From the NCBI GenBank assembly GCA_963762605.1, contig CAVXLJ010000011.1, forward strand, positions 186,001-250,000: a stretch of DNA of 64,000 bases. Reading direction: 5' to 3'. Numbering within the stretch: the first letter of the stretch is position 1; each line of letters starts with the position of its first letter. Below, piece by piece: positions 26,397-35,451 of the stretch. The notes below the pieces were generated by a model that saw only the letters and a program-made list of their open reading frames with translations, ran no database searches and was not told where the DNA came from. Both the position numbers and the translations under genes were made by a program. Origin of the DNA: CAVSRC01 sp963762605 (GTDB lineage Bacteria > Pseudomonadota > Alphaproteobacteria > Rhizobiales > Kaistiaceae).

Positions 26397-26671
26397 CGAC
26401 TCCGAATCATTGCAGCGATTCGCTCCGACAGGGAATCGGATGTCGCAAGGGGAATCGTGTCACGCTTGTGGACAGTGGGCGAGTCTGCAGTCGTGACTTT
26501 GCGTCGCTGGCGTCCGTGGTAAACAGATCATGAAGACGGAGCGACAATTGCCGACTTCATCGGGCCCGAAGGGGCTGGGACCCGTTTCCCTGTATCGCGG
26601 GCAGCGTCGCCGGTAGGCACCGGAGAGGTTGGCGATTCGGGGAGGCTAGAGGCTGAGGGACGGACAGCACC
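26397..26671. other. Gene-free region upstream of dnaB
   Basis: With the preceding terminator this gap is 323 bases. No open frame with codon bias was found on either strand. The left third is less GC-rich than the flanks. The right part holds purine-rich stretches (GGGGAGGCTAGAGG) before the dnaB ATG. No clear promoter with good spacing was found, so the dnaB start site is undetermined. Confidence 0.5.
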
Positions 26672-28168
26672 ATGGCATTCGCGGTTCGCGCGGTCGCCGA
26701 CAACACGACCACCGAGACCTATCGCACCGCACCGCAGAACGTCGAAGCGGAACAGGCGCTGCTTGGCGCCATCCTGGTCAACAACGAAGCCTTCTACCGC
26801 GTTTCCGATTTCCTTGAGCCGCAGCATTTCTTCGAGCCGGTCCACAAGGCGATCTTCGAGGTCGCCGGCCAGCTCATCCGCGCCAACAAGGTGGCCACCC
26901 CGGTCACCATCAAGACCTTCCTGCCGACCGAGCTGGCCATCGGCGACATCAATCTGGCCACCTATCTCGCCCGCCTGGCGGCGGAGGCGACCACGATCAT
27001 CAACGCCGAGGACTACGGCCGCACGGTCCACGATCTGGCGCTGCGCCGCGCGCTGATCGGCATCGGCGAGGACATGGTCAACGTCGCCTATGACGCGACG
27101 GTTGAGCAAACTCCGGGGGCACAGATCGAGGAGGCCGAGAAGCGGCTCTTCGACCTCGCGGAAAAGGGCCAGTACGGCGCCGGCTTCCAGTCCTTCGAGA
27201 CGGCGGTCACCAGTGCCATCGACCTCGCCAGCGCCGCCTACAAGCGGGACGGCCACCTGTCGGGCCAGGCCACCGGGCTCGACGATCTCGACAAGCTGAT
27301 GGGCGGCCTGCAGGCGTCCGACCTCATCATCGTCGCCGGTCGCCCGGGCATGGGCAAATCGGCGCTGGCCACCAATGTCGGCTTCAACATCGCCAAGGCG
27401 TGGCGCGGCGAGTTGCAGCCCGACGGCTCGATGAAGACGGTCAATGGCGGCATCGTCGGCCTGTTCTCGCTGGAAATGTCGGCCGAGCAGCTCGCCACGC
27501 GTATCATCGCCGAACAGTCCGGCGTGTCCTCGGCCAATATCCGCCGCGGCCGCATCGACGAGGCCGACTTTGCGCGCATCGTCGAGGCCTCGCGCGAGAT
27601 GCAGCGCATCCCCTTCTACATCGACCAGACCGGCGGCCTCTCGATCGCGCAGCTCGCCGCCCGCGCCCGCCGGCTCAAGCGCCAGCGTGGCCTCGACCTG
27701 CTGATCGTCGACTATATCCAGCTTCTCGCCGGCACCTCGCGGCGCTCATCCGAAAACCGCGTGCAGGAAATCACCGAGATCACCACCAACCTCAAGGCGC
27801 TGGCCAAGGAGCTGGCGGTACCGATCGTCGCCTTGTCGCAACTCTCGCGCCAGGTGGAGAGCCGCGACGACAAGCGACCGCAGCTTTCCGACCTGCGTGA
27901 ATCAGGCTCAATCGAGCAGGACGCCGACGTGGTGCTCTTCATCTTCCGCGACGAGTACTACCTGAAGAACAAGATGCCCAAGGAGGGCACGGAAGAGTTC
28001 TTCAAGTGGCAGGCGGATATGGACGCCGCCCACGGTATCGCCGAGGTCATCGTCGGCAAGCAGCGCCACGGACCGACGGGTACCGTGCGGCTGCATTTCG
28101 CGGACGAGTTCACGCGCTTCTCCAACCTCGCCCCGGACGGCGCCTATCCGGTGCCGTTCGAGGGATAG
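26672..28168 (+). CDS. dnaB: Replicative DNA helicase
   Basis: Hexameric 5'-3' helicase of the replication fork. The 498-residue protein has the N-terminal primase-interaction domain (APQNVEAEQALLGAILVNNE, residues 20-110), a linker, and the RecA-like motor. The motor carries Walker A GRPGMGKS (223-230), H1a VGLFSLEMSAEQLATRI, Walker B LDLLIVDYIQLL, LSQLSRQVESR and DLRESGSIEQDADVVLFIFR (the arginine finger region). Length and motifs are normal. No intein or insertion is present. Confidence 0.97.
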   Translation: MAFAVRAVADNTTTETYRTAPQNVEAEQALLGAILVNNEAFYRVSDFLEPQHFFEPVHKAIFEVAGQLIRANKVATPVTIKTFLPTELAIGDINLATYLARLAAEATTIINAEDYGRTVHDLALRRALIGIGEDMVNVAYDATVEQTPGAQIEEAEKRLFDLAEKGQYGAGFQSFETAVTSAIDLASAAYKRDGHLSGQATGLDDLDKLMGGLQASDLIIVAGRPGMGKSALATNVGFNIAKAWRGELQPDGSMKTVNGGIVGLFSLEMSAEQLATRIIAEQSGVSSANIRRGRIDEADFARIVEASREMQRIPFYIDQTGGLSIAQLAARARRLKRQRGLDLLIVDYIQLLAGTSRRSSENRVQEITEITTNLKALAKELAVPIVALSQLSRQVESRDDKRPQLSDLRESGSIEQDADVVLFIFRDEYYLKNKMPKEGTEEFFKWQADMDAAHGIAEVIVGKQRHGPTGTVRLHFADEFTRFSNLAPDGAYPVPFEG

Positions 28169-28294
28169 TCGTCCAGACTGCGCGCCCGTCGGCTGACGGC
28201 CGCCGCCTGACGCGCCTGACGGCGCTGGGCCCATGAACATGGCCCTCCCCGGCCGAATTCCTGTAAGGTGCCGTGAGCCAAGGGAGTCTAGCCT

Positions 28295-28831
28295 ATGTTC
28301 AAGTGGCTGTTCGGCAACAAGGAAGAAAGCGGCGGCGGGGACCAGGCCAGCGGCGTCAAGGAACTGCTCGTCGTCAGCCGCACGGTCAAGGCGGCGCCGG
28401 AGCGCGCTTTCGCCGTATTCGTCGATGAGTTCGGCAAATGGTGGCCGGCGAAATACTCGCTGGCCGGCGACAATCTCGCCGAGATCGTGATCGAGCCGAA
28501 GATGAACGGCCGCGCCATCGAGCGCGACAAGTCCGGTGGCGAGACCGTCTGGGGCACGGTGCTCTCCTTCTTCCGACCGAGCCACCTGGTGATCGCCTGG
28601 CAGATTTCGCCGGAGCGCACGGTGATCGAAAACGAAGCCGGCGCCAGTCGCGTCGACGTGCGCTTCGTCGCGCAGGCGGACGGCACAACCGAGGTGGTGC
28701 TCGTCCATCGCGATTTTCCGCGTCACGGCACCGGCTGGGAAAAATACCGCCACAAGATGAGCGTCAAGGAGGGCGGCTGGCCGCTGCTGATGGACCGCTA
28801 CGCCAAGGCGGTGGCCGGCGAGCCACTCTAG
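28295..28831 (+). CDS. SRPBCC family protein (AHSA1/START-like)
   Basis: 178-residue cytosolic protein with a hydrophobic-cavity fold. Features are KELLVVSRTVKAAPERAFAV (first strand and helix), FGKWWPAKYSLAG, VWGTVLSFFRPSHLVIAWQI, ASRVDVRFVAQADGTTEVVL and a terminal long helix WPLLMDRYAKAVAGEPL. These correspond to the activator-of-Hsp90 homologue/polyketide-cyclase-like class. Role unknown. It lies between dnaB and alr on the same strand with 126- and 81-base gaps, so it may have its own promoter. Confidence 0.82.
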   Translation: MFKWLFGNKEESGGGDQASGVKELLVVSRTVKAAPERAFAVFVDEFGKWWPAKYSLAGDNLAEIVIEPKMNGRAIERDKSGGETVWGTVLSFFRPSHLVIAWQISPERTVIENEAGASRVDVRFVAQADGTTEVVLVHRDFPRHGTGWEKYRHKMSVKEGGWPLLMDRYAKAVAGEPL

Positions 28832-28912
28832 GCCGCCGGGCCTTGTGCACAATCCGGGTGAGCGTCCGAGCGCAAGCGCGTCTTGCCGCAAAAATCCCTG
28901 TATGCTGCCGCC

Positions 28913-30040
28913 ATGACGTCACGCCCTGACTCGCTTCCGGCCGGCGGTCGCCTGACCGTTGACCTTGTGGCGCTCGCCGCCAACTGGAAGGCGCTGGCCG
29001 ACCATGTCGCCGGCGGCGGCCATGCCACCGCCGCGGTGGTCAAGGGCGACGGCTACGGCATCGGGCTGGAAGAGGCCGGGCGAACGCTGGCCGCGGCCGG
29101 CTGCACCACCTTCTTCGTCGCCCTGCCCGACGAGGGGCGGCGCCTCCGCGACGTCCTGCCCAGTGCGGTCATCTATGTCCTTAACGAACTCATCGGCGGC
29201 GCCGACGCCTATGCGCGCGCCGACATGAGGCCGGTGCTCGGCTCCTGGCCGGAGATCGAGGAGTGGGCTGCGTTCCGCAAGGCCGGGGGCGCAACCGGCG
29301 CCGCAGTCCACGTCGATACCGGCATGAACCGCCTTGGCCTGACGCTCCACGATGCGCTCGATCTCCGCCGCAACGCGCGGCTGCTGGCCGCACTGGCGCC
29401 CGATCTCATCATCTCGCATCTGGCCTGCGCCGATACGCCCGATCATCCGATGAACCGCCGCCAACTGGCGCTGTTCCGCGAGGTGCGCGCGCAGTTCCCC
29501 GACCTGCCGGCATCGCTGGCCAATTCCGCCGGCGTGTTCCTCGGGCCCGATTATCACTTCGACCTCGTGCGGCCCGGCATCGCGCTTTATGGCGGCGTCG
29601 CCGTCCAGGGGCTCACCAATCCGATGCGCGCGGTGGCGACGCTGGAGGCACGGGTGCTGGCGGTGCGCGAGGCCGAGGAAGGCGAAACGGTCGGTTATGG
29701 CGCGACGCAGAGCTTCAAGCAGCCGGCGCGTCTGGCCACCCTCTCCATCGGCTATGCCGACGGCTACCATCGTCTCGCCGGCGGCAGCGACGAGCGCCCC
29801 GGCGCCTGGGCGTGGGTGCGCGGCCAGCGGGCGCCGCTCGCCGGGCGTGTGTCGATGGACCTCATCACCATCGACGTCACCAACATCCCCGGTGTCACCC
29901 GTGGCGACTGGGTCGAACTGTTCGGCCGGCATGTCCCGGTGGACGAAGTCGCCCGCCATGCCGGCACCATCGGCTACGAGCTCCTGACCAACCTCGGCCG
30001 GCGCTATGAGCGGGTCTATGTCGGCGGACCCGCCGGGTGA
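28913..30040 (+). CDS. alr: Alanine racemase
   Basis: PLP enzyme making D-alanine for peptidoglycan. 375 residues from ATG 28913; a TTG at 28883 gives ten more. The PLP lysine lies in AAVVKGDGYGIG, where most homologues read KANAYG or KADAYG, so the Gly variant is notable but the Lys and Tyr remain. VHVDTGMNRLGL, LYGGVAVQ, GYGATQSF (catalytic Tyr region) and SMDLITIDVTNIP are all present, and the C-terminal beta domain is complete. Downstream of dnaB, as in many Rhizobiales. The usual neighbour radA is not in this window. Confidence 0.94.
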   Translation: MTSRPDSLPAGGRLTVDLVALAANWKALADHVAGGGHATAAVVKGDGYGIGLEEAGRTLAAAGCTTFFVALPDEGRRLRDVLPSAVIYVLNELIGGADAYARADMRPVLGSWPEIEEWAAFRKAGGATGAAVHVDTGMNRLGLTLHDALDLRRNARLLAALAPDLIISHLACADTPDHPMNRRQLALFREVRAQFPDLPASLANSAGVFLGPDYHFDLVRPGIALYGGVAVQGLTNPMRAVATLEARVLAVREAEEGETVGYGATQSFKQPARLATLSIGYADGYHRLAGGSDERPGAWAWVRGQRAPLAGRVSMDLITIDVTNIPGVTRGDWVELFGRHVPVDEVARHAGTIGYELLTNLGRRYERVYVGGPAG

Positions 30041-30171
30041 GACAGGGTGTGTCGCGGGCGCGGTGCGGTGCGCAGCACCGCGGCACAGACCCAGGACCTG
30101 AGCTTTGTCGCCTCCGGACCGGCAGCGCACCGTTTCGAGCTGGGTGGCGTGCGCGAAACGGCGCCAGACGA

Positions 30172-30196
30172 AGAGGGCGGCCCGGGGCCGCCCTCT
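30172..30196. terminator. Strong GC hairpin between convergent alr and clpA
   Basis: AGAGGGCGGCC and GGCCGCCCTCT form an 11-base perfect stem around a three-base loop, 23 bases beyond the clpA stop. No long T-run on either side, so its strength as a terminator is uncertain. Confidence 0.5.
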
Positions 30197-30219
30197 GTCC
30201 GTGAATCCCTGCGACCGGT

Positions 30220-32670
30220 TCAGCCGGTCTTCAGCGGCACCTTGGGCACCAGACCGCGCTTGTTGCCGCCTTCACCGCCGCCTCCGGCGGGCGGCGTGTC
30301 GGATGACGGCGCCGCCTTCTTGGCATGTGTCGACCGACGCCGGCGCGGCGCGCGGGGCTTCTTCGGCGTCGGTTCGGGCTTCGGCATCACCGGGCCATCC
30401 TCGATGGCTTCGAGCGCAAGCCCTTCGCCGTCTTCCTTGACGGTAACCTTGACCGTGCCGCCCTTCTTCAGCTTGCCGAAGAGCACCTCCTCGGCCAGTG
30501 GCTGCTTGATGTGCTCCTGGATGACGCGGCCGAGCGGCCGCGCCCCCATGCGGCTGTCATAGCCTTTGTCGGCCAGCCATTTGATCGCCCCTTCGGAGAG
30601 ATCGAAGGTGACGCCGCGGTCGGCCAGTTGCGCCTCGAGCTGCAGGACGAACTTCTGTACCACCTGATAGACGACCTCCGGCGGCAGATTGCCGAAGGGC
30701 ACGATGGCATCGAGGCGGTTGCGGAATTCCGGGGCGAACAGCCGGTTGATCGCCTCCATGTCGTCGCCTGCGCGCACCGAGTTGGCGAAACCGATGGCCG
30801 CCTTGGCCAGTTCGCTGGCGCCGGCATTGGTCGTCATGATCAGGATGACGTTGCGGAAATCGACCTGCTTGCCGTTGTGGTCGGTGAGCTTGCCGTGGTC
30901 CATGACCTGCAGAAGGATATTGAACAGGTCGGGATGGGCCTTCTCGATCTCGTCGAGGAGCAGCACGCAGTGTGGGTGCTGGTCGACGCCATCGGTCAAC
31001 AGTCCGCCCTGGTCGAAACCAACATAGCCGGGCGGCGCGCCGATCAGGCGGCTGACGGTGTGGCGCTCCATGTATTCCGACATGTCGAAGCGGATCAGCT
31101 CGACACCGAGCGCTGCGGCGAGCTGGCGCGCGACCTCGGTCTTGCCGACGCCGGTGGGACCGGAGAACAGGTAGCAGCCGATCGGCTTCTCCGGCTCTCG
31201 CAGGCCGGCGCGGGCGAGCTTGATCGCCGAGGATATCTTCTCGATCGCCTTTTCCTGGCCGTAGACGACGGTCCTCAGCGTCTCGTCGAGATGCTGGAGC
31301 ACCTCGGCATCGTCCTTCGACACCGACTTCGGCGGAATCCGCGCCATGGTGGCGATGGTATCCTCGATCTCCTTGACGCCGATGGTCTTGCGTCGCTTCG
31401 ATTCCGGCACCAGCATCTGCGAGGCACCGGTCTCGTCGATGACGTCGATCGCCTTGTCGGGCAGCTTGCGGTCATTGATGTAGCGCGACGACAGCTCAAC
31501 CGCGCTCTTGATCGCATCGCCGGTATAGCGGACGCGGTGATACTCTTCGAAATAGGGCTTGAGGCCCTTGAGGATCTCGATGGCATCGGGAATCGACGGC
31601 TCGGCGATGTCGATCTTCTGGAAGCGGCGGACCAGCGCCCGGTCCTTCTCGAAGAACTGGCGATATTCCTTGTAGGTGGTCGAGCCGATGCAGCGGATGG
31701 TGCCGGAAGCCAGCGCCGGCTTGAGCAGGTTCGACGCATCCATGGCGCCGCCGGAGGTGGCGCCGGCACCGATCACGGTGTGGATCTCGTCGATGAACAT
31801 GATCGCGCCGGGGAACTCCTCGATCTCCTTGATGACCTGCTTGAGGCGCTCTTCGAAATCGCCGCGATAGCGCGTGCCGGCGAGCAACGTCCCCATATCG
31901 AGGGCAAAGACCGTCGACTTGGAAAGCACGTCGGGCACCTCGCCCTCGACGATGCGTTTGGCCAGGCCTTCGGCGATCGCCGTCTTGCCGACGCCGGGAT
32001 CACCGACGAACAGCGGGTTGTTCTTCTGCCGGCGGCAGAGGATCTGGATGGTACGGCTGATCTCCGCCTCGCGGCCGATCAGCGGGTCGATGCGGCCCTT
32101 CTTCGCCTTGTCGTTGAGGTTGACGCAATAGGCTTCAAGCGCATCGGCCTTCTTCTTGGATTCGTCACGCCCCTCGACGGTCGCTGCGTCGTCGTCAACG
32201 CCGCGCACGGGCCTGGATTCCGACATGCCGGCGCGCTTGGCGATGCCGTGGCTGATGTAGTTGACCGCGTCGTAGCGGGTCATTTCCTGCTCCTGCAGGA
32301 AATAGGCGGCATGGCTCTCGCGCTCGGCGAAGATGGCGACCAGCACATTGGCGCCGGTGACCTCCTCGCGGCCCGACGACTGAACATGGATGACGGCACG
32401 CTGGATGACGCGCTGGAAGCCGGCGGTCGGCTTCGAGTCCTCGCCCGAGCCCGTGGCCAGGTTGGCGAGCTCGGTGTCGATGTATTCCACCAGGCTGTGG
32501 CGCAGCACGTCGAGATCGACGTTGCAGGCGCGCATGACCGCGGCAGCATCCTGATCGTCGATCAGTGCCAGCAGCAGATGCTCCAGCGTGGCGTATTCCT
32601 GGTGTCGCTCGCCCGCCAGCGCCAACGCCTGATGGAGAGCCTTCTCAAGACTGCGGGAGAATGACGGCAC
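30220..32670 (-). CDS. clpA: ATP-dependent Clp protease ATP-binding subunit ClpA
   Basis: AAA+ unfoldase feeding ClpP. The 816-residue protein has the N-domain repeats (1-145), AAA1 with Walker A GDPGVGKT (223-230) and MFIDEIHTVIGAG, and AAA2 with Walker A GPTGVGKT (504-511) and LLLDEIEKAHPD. The ClpP-binding loop is IGF in KAAIGFANSV. A C-terminal extension after about residue 755 is rich in Pro, Lys, Arg and Gly (PKPEPTPKKPRAPRRRR, then GGGGEGGNKRG) and longer than in E. coli ClpA (758). The start is GTG 32670 with a GAGG box seven bases upstream. clpS lies nine bases upstream on the same strand, giving the classic clpS-clpA operon. Confidence 0.96.
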   Translation of the reverse strand: MPSFSRSLEKALHQALALAGERHQEYATLEHLLLALIDDQDAAAVMRACNVDLDVLRHSLVEYIDTELANLATGSGEDSKPTAGFQRVIQRAVIHVQSSGREEVTGANVLVAIFAERESHAAYFLQEQEMTRYDAVNYISHGIAKRAGMSESRPVRGVDDDAATVEGRDESKKKADALEAYCVNLNDKAKKGRIDPLIGREAEISRTIQILCRRQKNNPLFVGDPGVGKTAIAEGLAKRIVEGEVPDVLSKSTVFALDMGTLLAGTRYRGDFEERLKQVIKEIEEFPGAIMFIDEIHTVIGAGATSGGAMDASNLLKPALASGTIRCIGSTTYKEYRQFFEKDRALVRRFQKIDIAEPSIPDAIEILKGLKPYFEEYHRVRYTGDAIKSAVELSSRYINDRKLPDKAIDVIDETGASQMLVPESKRRKTIGVKEIEDTIATMARIPPKSVSKDDAEVLQHLDETLRTVVYGQEKAIEKISSAIKLARAGLREPEKPIGCYLFSGPTGVGKTEVARQLAAALGVELIRFDMSEYMERHTVSRLIGAPPGYVGFDQGGLLTDGVDQHPHCVLLLDEIEKAHPDLFNILLQVMDHGKLTDHNGKQVDFRNVILIMTTNAGASELAKAAIGFANSVRAGDDMEAINRLFAPEFRNRLDAIVPFGNLPPEVVYQVVQKFVLQLEAQLADRGVTFDLSEGAIKWLADKGYDSRMGARPLGRVIQEHIKQPLAEEVLFGKLKKGGTVKVTVKEDGEGLALEAIEDGPVMPKPEPTPKKPRAPRRRRSTHAKKAAPSSDTPPAGGGGEGGNKRGLVPKVPLKTG

Positions 32671-32679
32671 CGAACGACC

Positions 32680-33015
32680 TCACTTCTTTTCCATCACGCA
32701 TTGTAGCGGATGCTGATGCTTGCGCGCGAAATCCATCACTTGCGTCACTTTCGTCTCGGCGACCTCGTAGGTGAAGATACCGCACTCTCCGACCCCGTGC
32801 TGATGCACGTGCAGCATGATCTGGGTCGCCTCCTCCCGTCCCTTCTGAAAAAACCGCTCCAACACATGCACGACGAATTCCATCGGCGTGTAGTCGTCAT
32901 TGAGGATCAGCACCCGATAGAGACTCGGCCGCTTGGTCTTTGGCCGCGTCTTGGCGACAATGCTGGTATCCGCGTCGCCACCGTTGAAATCGGGGCGACG
33001 ATTCTCGTTGCTCAT
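32680..33015 (-). CDS. clpS: ATP-dependent Clp protease adaptor ClpS
   Basis: N-recognin adaptor for ClpA. 111 residues: a flexible N-terminal extension (MSNENRRPDFNGGDADTS) needed for ClpA docking, then YRVLILNDDYTPMEFVVHVL with the Asn-Asp pair of the binding pocket, QIMLHVHQHGVGECGIFTYE and the end HPLQCVMEKK. It is immediately upstream of clpA (nine bases), as in most proteobacteria. A second ClpS is encoded at 21020-21331. The upstream 264 bases hold the phasin terminator and the likely clpS promoter, though no clear -35/-10 pair was picked. Confidence 0.96.
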   Translation of the reverse strand: MSNENRRPDFNGGDADTSIVAKTRPKTKRPSLYRVLILNDDYTPMEFVVHVLERFFQKGREEATQIMLHVHQHGVGECGIFTYEVAETKVTQVMDFARKHQHPLQCVMEKK

Positions 33016-33212
33016 ATCGCGTCCGACTGTGGGTATTCTCGAGGTGAAATCCTGCCGACAAACAGCGCGTGCCGTCAACGATCAAATTGCCGTCAGATCA
33101 CGCGCCACCTCGGTTATCCGGCTGCCGGACGGGAACAGGGGAACGGGCGATATGTAGGTCTGAAACCGGCCATGTGAAGCCGCCCGCGGCAGGATCACCG
33201 GTATAGGCCCAC

Positions 33213-33240
33213 AAAAAAGGCCCGGCGTCGCCGCCGAGCC
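33213..33240 (-). terminator. Intrinsic terminator after the phasin gene
   Basis: On the minus strand GGCTCGGCG, GCGA loop, CGCCGGGCC, then TTTTTT: a 9-base stem with one G-T pair and a six-T run, about 40 bases beyond the phasin stop. Confidence 0.82.
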
Positions 33241-33279
33241 GTTGTTTGTCGCACTTTTCCGGGGGCACGCCCCGGCGGC

Positions 33280-33612
33280 CTATTTGCCGAATTTGCCGAA
33301 GAACGCTTCGTAGGGCTGGTAGGCGCCCTTGGCCATATCGGCGACGATCTCGTTGATGCGCGTCACCTGGCCAACATAATCTTCGTAGGCGGAGCGCACG
33401 ATCTCCGACTGCACCGCAACCGCTGCGTCGAGGCTCTTGGCCGCCATGAGCTTCTCGATCCCAGCTCCGCCGGTGTCGAAGCTGCGCTTGGAATAGTCCA
33501 CGGCCTCAACCGCCATGGCCTGCATGCCCTTGCTCACCGCATCGACGCTTTTCAACGCCACGTCGATGTTTTCCTTGCTGAATCCCTGCATGTCGAAGGC
33601 GCTCATCTTCAT
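33280..33612 (-). CDS. Phasin family protein
   Basis: Small amphipathic protein expected to coat polyhydroxyalkanoate granules. The 110-residue all-helical product contains NIDVALKSVDAVSKGMQAMA, AVDYSKRSFDTGGAGIEKLM and SLDAAVAVQSEIVRSAYEDY, the phasin_2 pattern, ending PYEAFFGKFGK. The gene stands alone with its own terminator. Two TGC-rich palindromic boxes lie 63-108 bases upstream and resemble the PhaR/AniA-type operators that tie phasin expression to polymer accumulation. Confidence 0.88.
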   Translation of the reverse strand: MKMSAFDMQGFSKENIDVALKSVDAVSKGMQAMAVEAVDYSKRSFDTGGAGIEKLMAAKSLDAAVAVQSEIVRSAYEDYVGQVTRINEIVADMAKGAYQPYEAFFGKFGK

Positions 33613-33674
33613 GTTTTCCCACGCATTGCCAGGCCGCTCGAGGCAGCCGGCGCCTCATTTGATGGGATTATATA

Positions 33675-33720
33675 TGTGCAGTGCAACATAGAAGTCAAGG
33701 AATATTTGTGCGGTGCACAA
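33675..33720 (-). promoter_or_regulatory. Two PhaR-like palindromic boxes upstream of the phasin gene
   Basis: Box 1 TGTGCAGTGCAACA (33675-33688) and box 2 TTGTGCGGTGCACAA (33706-33720, a perfect inverted repeat around GGT) share the core TGCRGTGCA. They sit in an AT-rich island (TTATATATG next to box 1). PhaR repressors bind TGC-rich palindromes at phasin promoters; the assignment here is by sequence and position only. Confidence 0.6.
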
Positions 33721-33987
33721 TGGCAAATCGAACGCGATTCCGCGCTGCGGCGGATCGCGGCTTTACCGAACGGTAACGCCCCTTTCATAATGTTTGCCAC
33801 GGTGATGCCTGCATCGGCAGGCACGGGACAGAGCACAGGCGGGAACAGACGGGCTCACGCACGCTTCGAGCAGCCGCACGATGAGCGGGAAGCGGGCAAT
33901 CTCCCCGGACACAACCTGGTCGCGTGGCTCATAGGCGAATACTGCCGGCGCACCTGCATACGCTGGCATGGGACAGGCTGATTTATA
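33721..33987. other. Gene-free remainder of the phasin-carboxypeptidase gap
   Basis: The whole gap between the divergent genes is 375 bases. Besides the phasin boxes it holds a small hairpin, TGCCTGC (33806-33812) with GCAGGCA (33817-33823), and no convincing open frame. The carboxypeptidase promoter should lie here but no clear hexamer pair was identified. Confidence 0.5.
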
Positions 33988-35400
33988 ATGATGCGAATCG
34001 GTACACTTGTGCGCGGGGCAATGAGACCGAGATTGATTGCAGCGGCATGTCTCGCTGTGGTGGCGTTTGGCGCCATCCCGCAGGCGGCTGTGGCTGCGCC
34101 GGATTCGGCCATTATCGTCGACGCCAAGACCGGCAAGACGCTCTATGCGCAGGCCGCCGACGCCAGGCGCTATCCGGCGTCCCTTACCAAGATGATGACC
34201 CTCTACCTGCTCTTCGACGCGCTCGAGGCGCACAGGACCTCGCTCAACGCACCGATCAAGGTTTCGGCGCATGCCGCCGGCCAGGCGCCCTCCAAGCTCG
34301 GTCTCAAGCCCGGCCAGACCATCAGCGTGCGCGACGCCATTCTGGCGATCGTCACCAAATCGGCCAACGACGTGGCCGTGGCGATCGGCGAATATCTTGG
34401 CGGGACGGAATCGGCCTTCGCCCAGATGATGACCCGCAAGGCGCACGAACTCGGCATGTCGCGCACTACCTTCCGCAACGCCTCCGGCCTGCCAAATTCC
34501 GGCCAGATGACGACCGCCCGCGACATGGCCACGCTTGGGCGGGCGCTGCAGGAGCACCATCCGGAATACTTCTCCTATTTCTCAACCCCGAGCTTTGTCT
34601 GGCAGGGCCGGCGAATCCGCAACCACGACCACCTGCTTGGCCGGGTGGCGGGGGTCAACGGCATCAAGACCGGCTATACGCGCGCCTCGGGCTTCAACCT
34701 CGTGACCTCGATCACGCGCGGCGGCCGCAAGATCGTTGGCGTGGTCATTGGCGGCGACACCAGCCGCTGGCGCGACAACCACATGGCCAACTTGATCGCG
34801 ACCTATCTGCCCAAGGCCTCCACCGGCCGCCAGGTCGCCTTTGTTCCGGGCGCCACCAGGAGCGTGGCGGCAATCGACCCCAAGACTCTGCCGATCCCGC
34901 AGCAGCGTCCGGCCATTGACGACGCCAGCACCGCCTCGATCGCCGCCCCCCCGGCGGCGGCACCTGCCGCGCCGATCGTCCTCGCCGATCGGCCAGCGCC
35001 CGCAGCGGCGGGCCAACCGGCCGCCGCTCCCACCGGCATCGCCTCGCTGGTTGGCGCCAATTCGGTTTTCGCGCTGGACGCCGTCGATCAGGGTCAGGGC
35101 GACGCCTCGGGCGAAGACGATTCGAGCGACGCCGCCTCGCCGACCACCGTCATCACCGGTTGGAAGATTCAGCTTGCCGCCACGCCGACCCAGTCCTCGG
35201 CCGAGGATGTCCTCGACAAGGCGCTGTCGAAGGCTTCTGCCGTGCTCGCCAATGCCTCGCCCTACACCGAGCCGGTGGTGGTGAGCGGCAGCACGCTTTA
35301 CCGCGCCCGTTTCGCGGGATTTGCCAATAAGAACCAGGCGCGCAATGCATGCGCCTACCTCACCAGGCATGATTTCAAGTGCCTGGCGATCAGTGACTGA
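33988..35400 (+). CDS. D-alanyl-D-alanine carboxypeptidase (PBP5/6 class) with C-terminal SPOR domain
   Basis: Trims pentapeptides in the periplasm. The 470-residue product has a signal ending about QAAVAA. The three active-site motifs are SLTK (Ser65-Lys68), SAN (125-127) and KTG (227-229). After the catalytic domain comes a Pro/Ala-rich linker (residues 300-380). A SPOR domain (WKIQLAATPTQSSAEDVLDK to CAYLTRHDFKCLAISD) follows that should bind denuded glycan at the septum. The usual C-terminal amphipathic anchor of E. coli PBP5 is replaced by SPOR, common in Rhizobiales. ATGs at 33988, 33991 and 34021 are all possible. Confidence 0.92.
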   Translation: MMRIGTLVRGAMRPRLIAAACLAVVAFGAIPQAAVAAPDSAIIVDAKTGKTLYAQAADARRYPASLTKMMTLYLLFDALEAHRTSLNAPIKVSAHAAGQAPSKLGLKPGQTISVRDAILAIVTKSANDVAVAIGEYLGGTESAFAQMMTRKAHELGMSRTTFRNASGLPNSGQMTTARDMATLGRALQEHHPEYFSYFSTPSFVWQGRRIRNHDHLLGRVAGVNGIKTGYTRASGFNLVTSITRGGRKIVGVVIGGDTSRWRDNHMANLIATYLPKASTGRQVAFVPGATRSVAAIDPKTLPIPQQRPAIDDASTASIAAPPAAAPAAPIVLADRPAPAAAGQPAAAPTGIASLVGANSVFALDAVDQGQGDASGEDDSSDAASPTTVITGWKIQLAATPTQSSAEDVLDKALSKASAVLANASPYTEPVVVSGSTLYRARFAGFANKNQARNACAYLTRHDFKCLAISD

Positions 35401-35451
35401 CAGGGATTAGCGTTCTCGAAAGAGTCCTGTGTTTGTATGGAGTAGTGGGAC

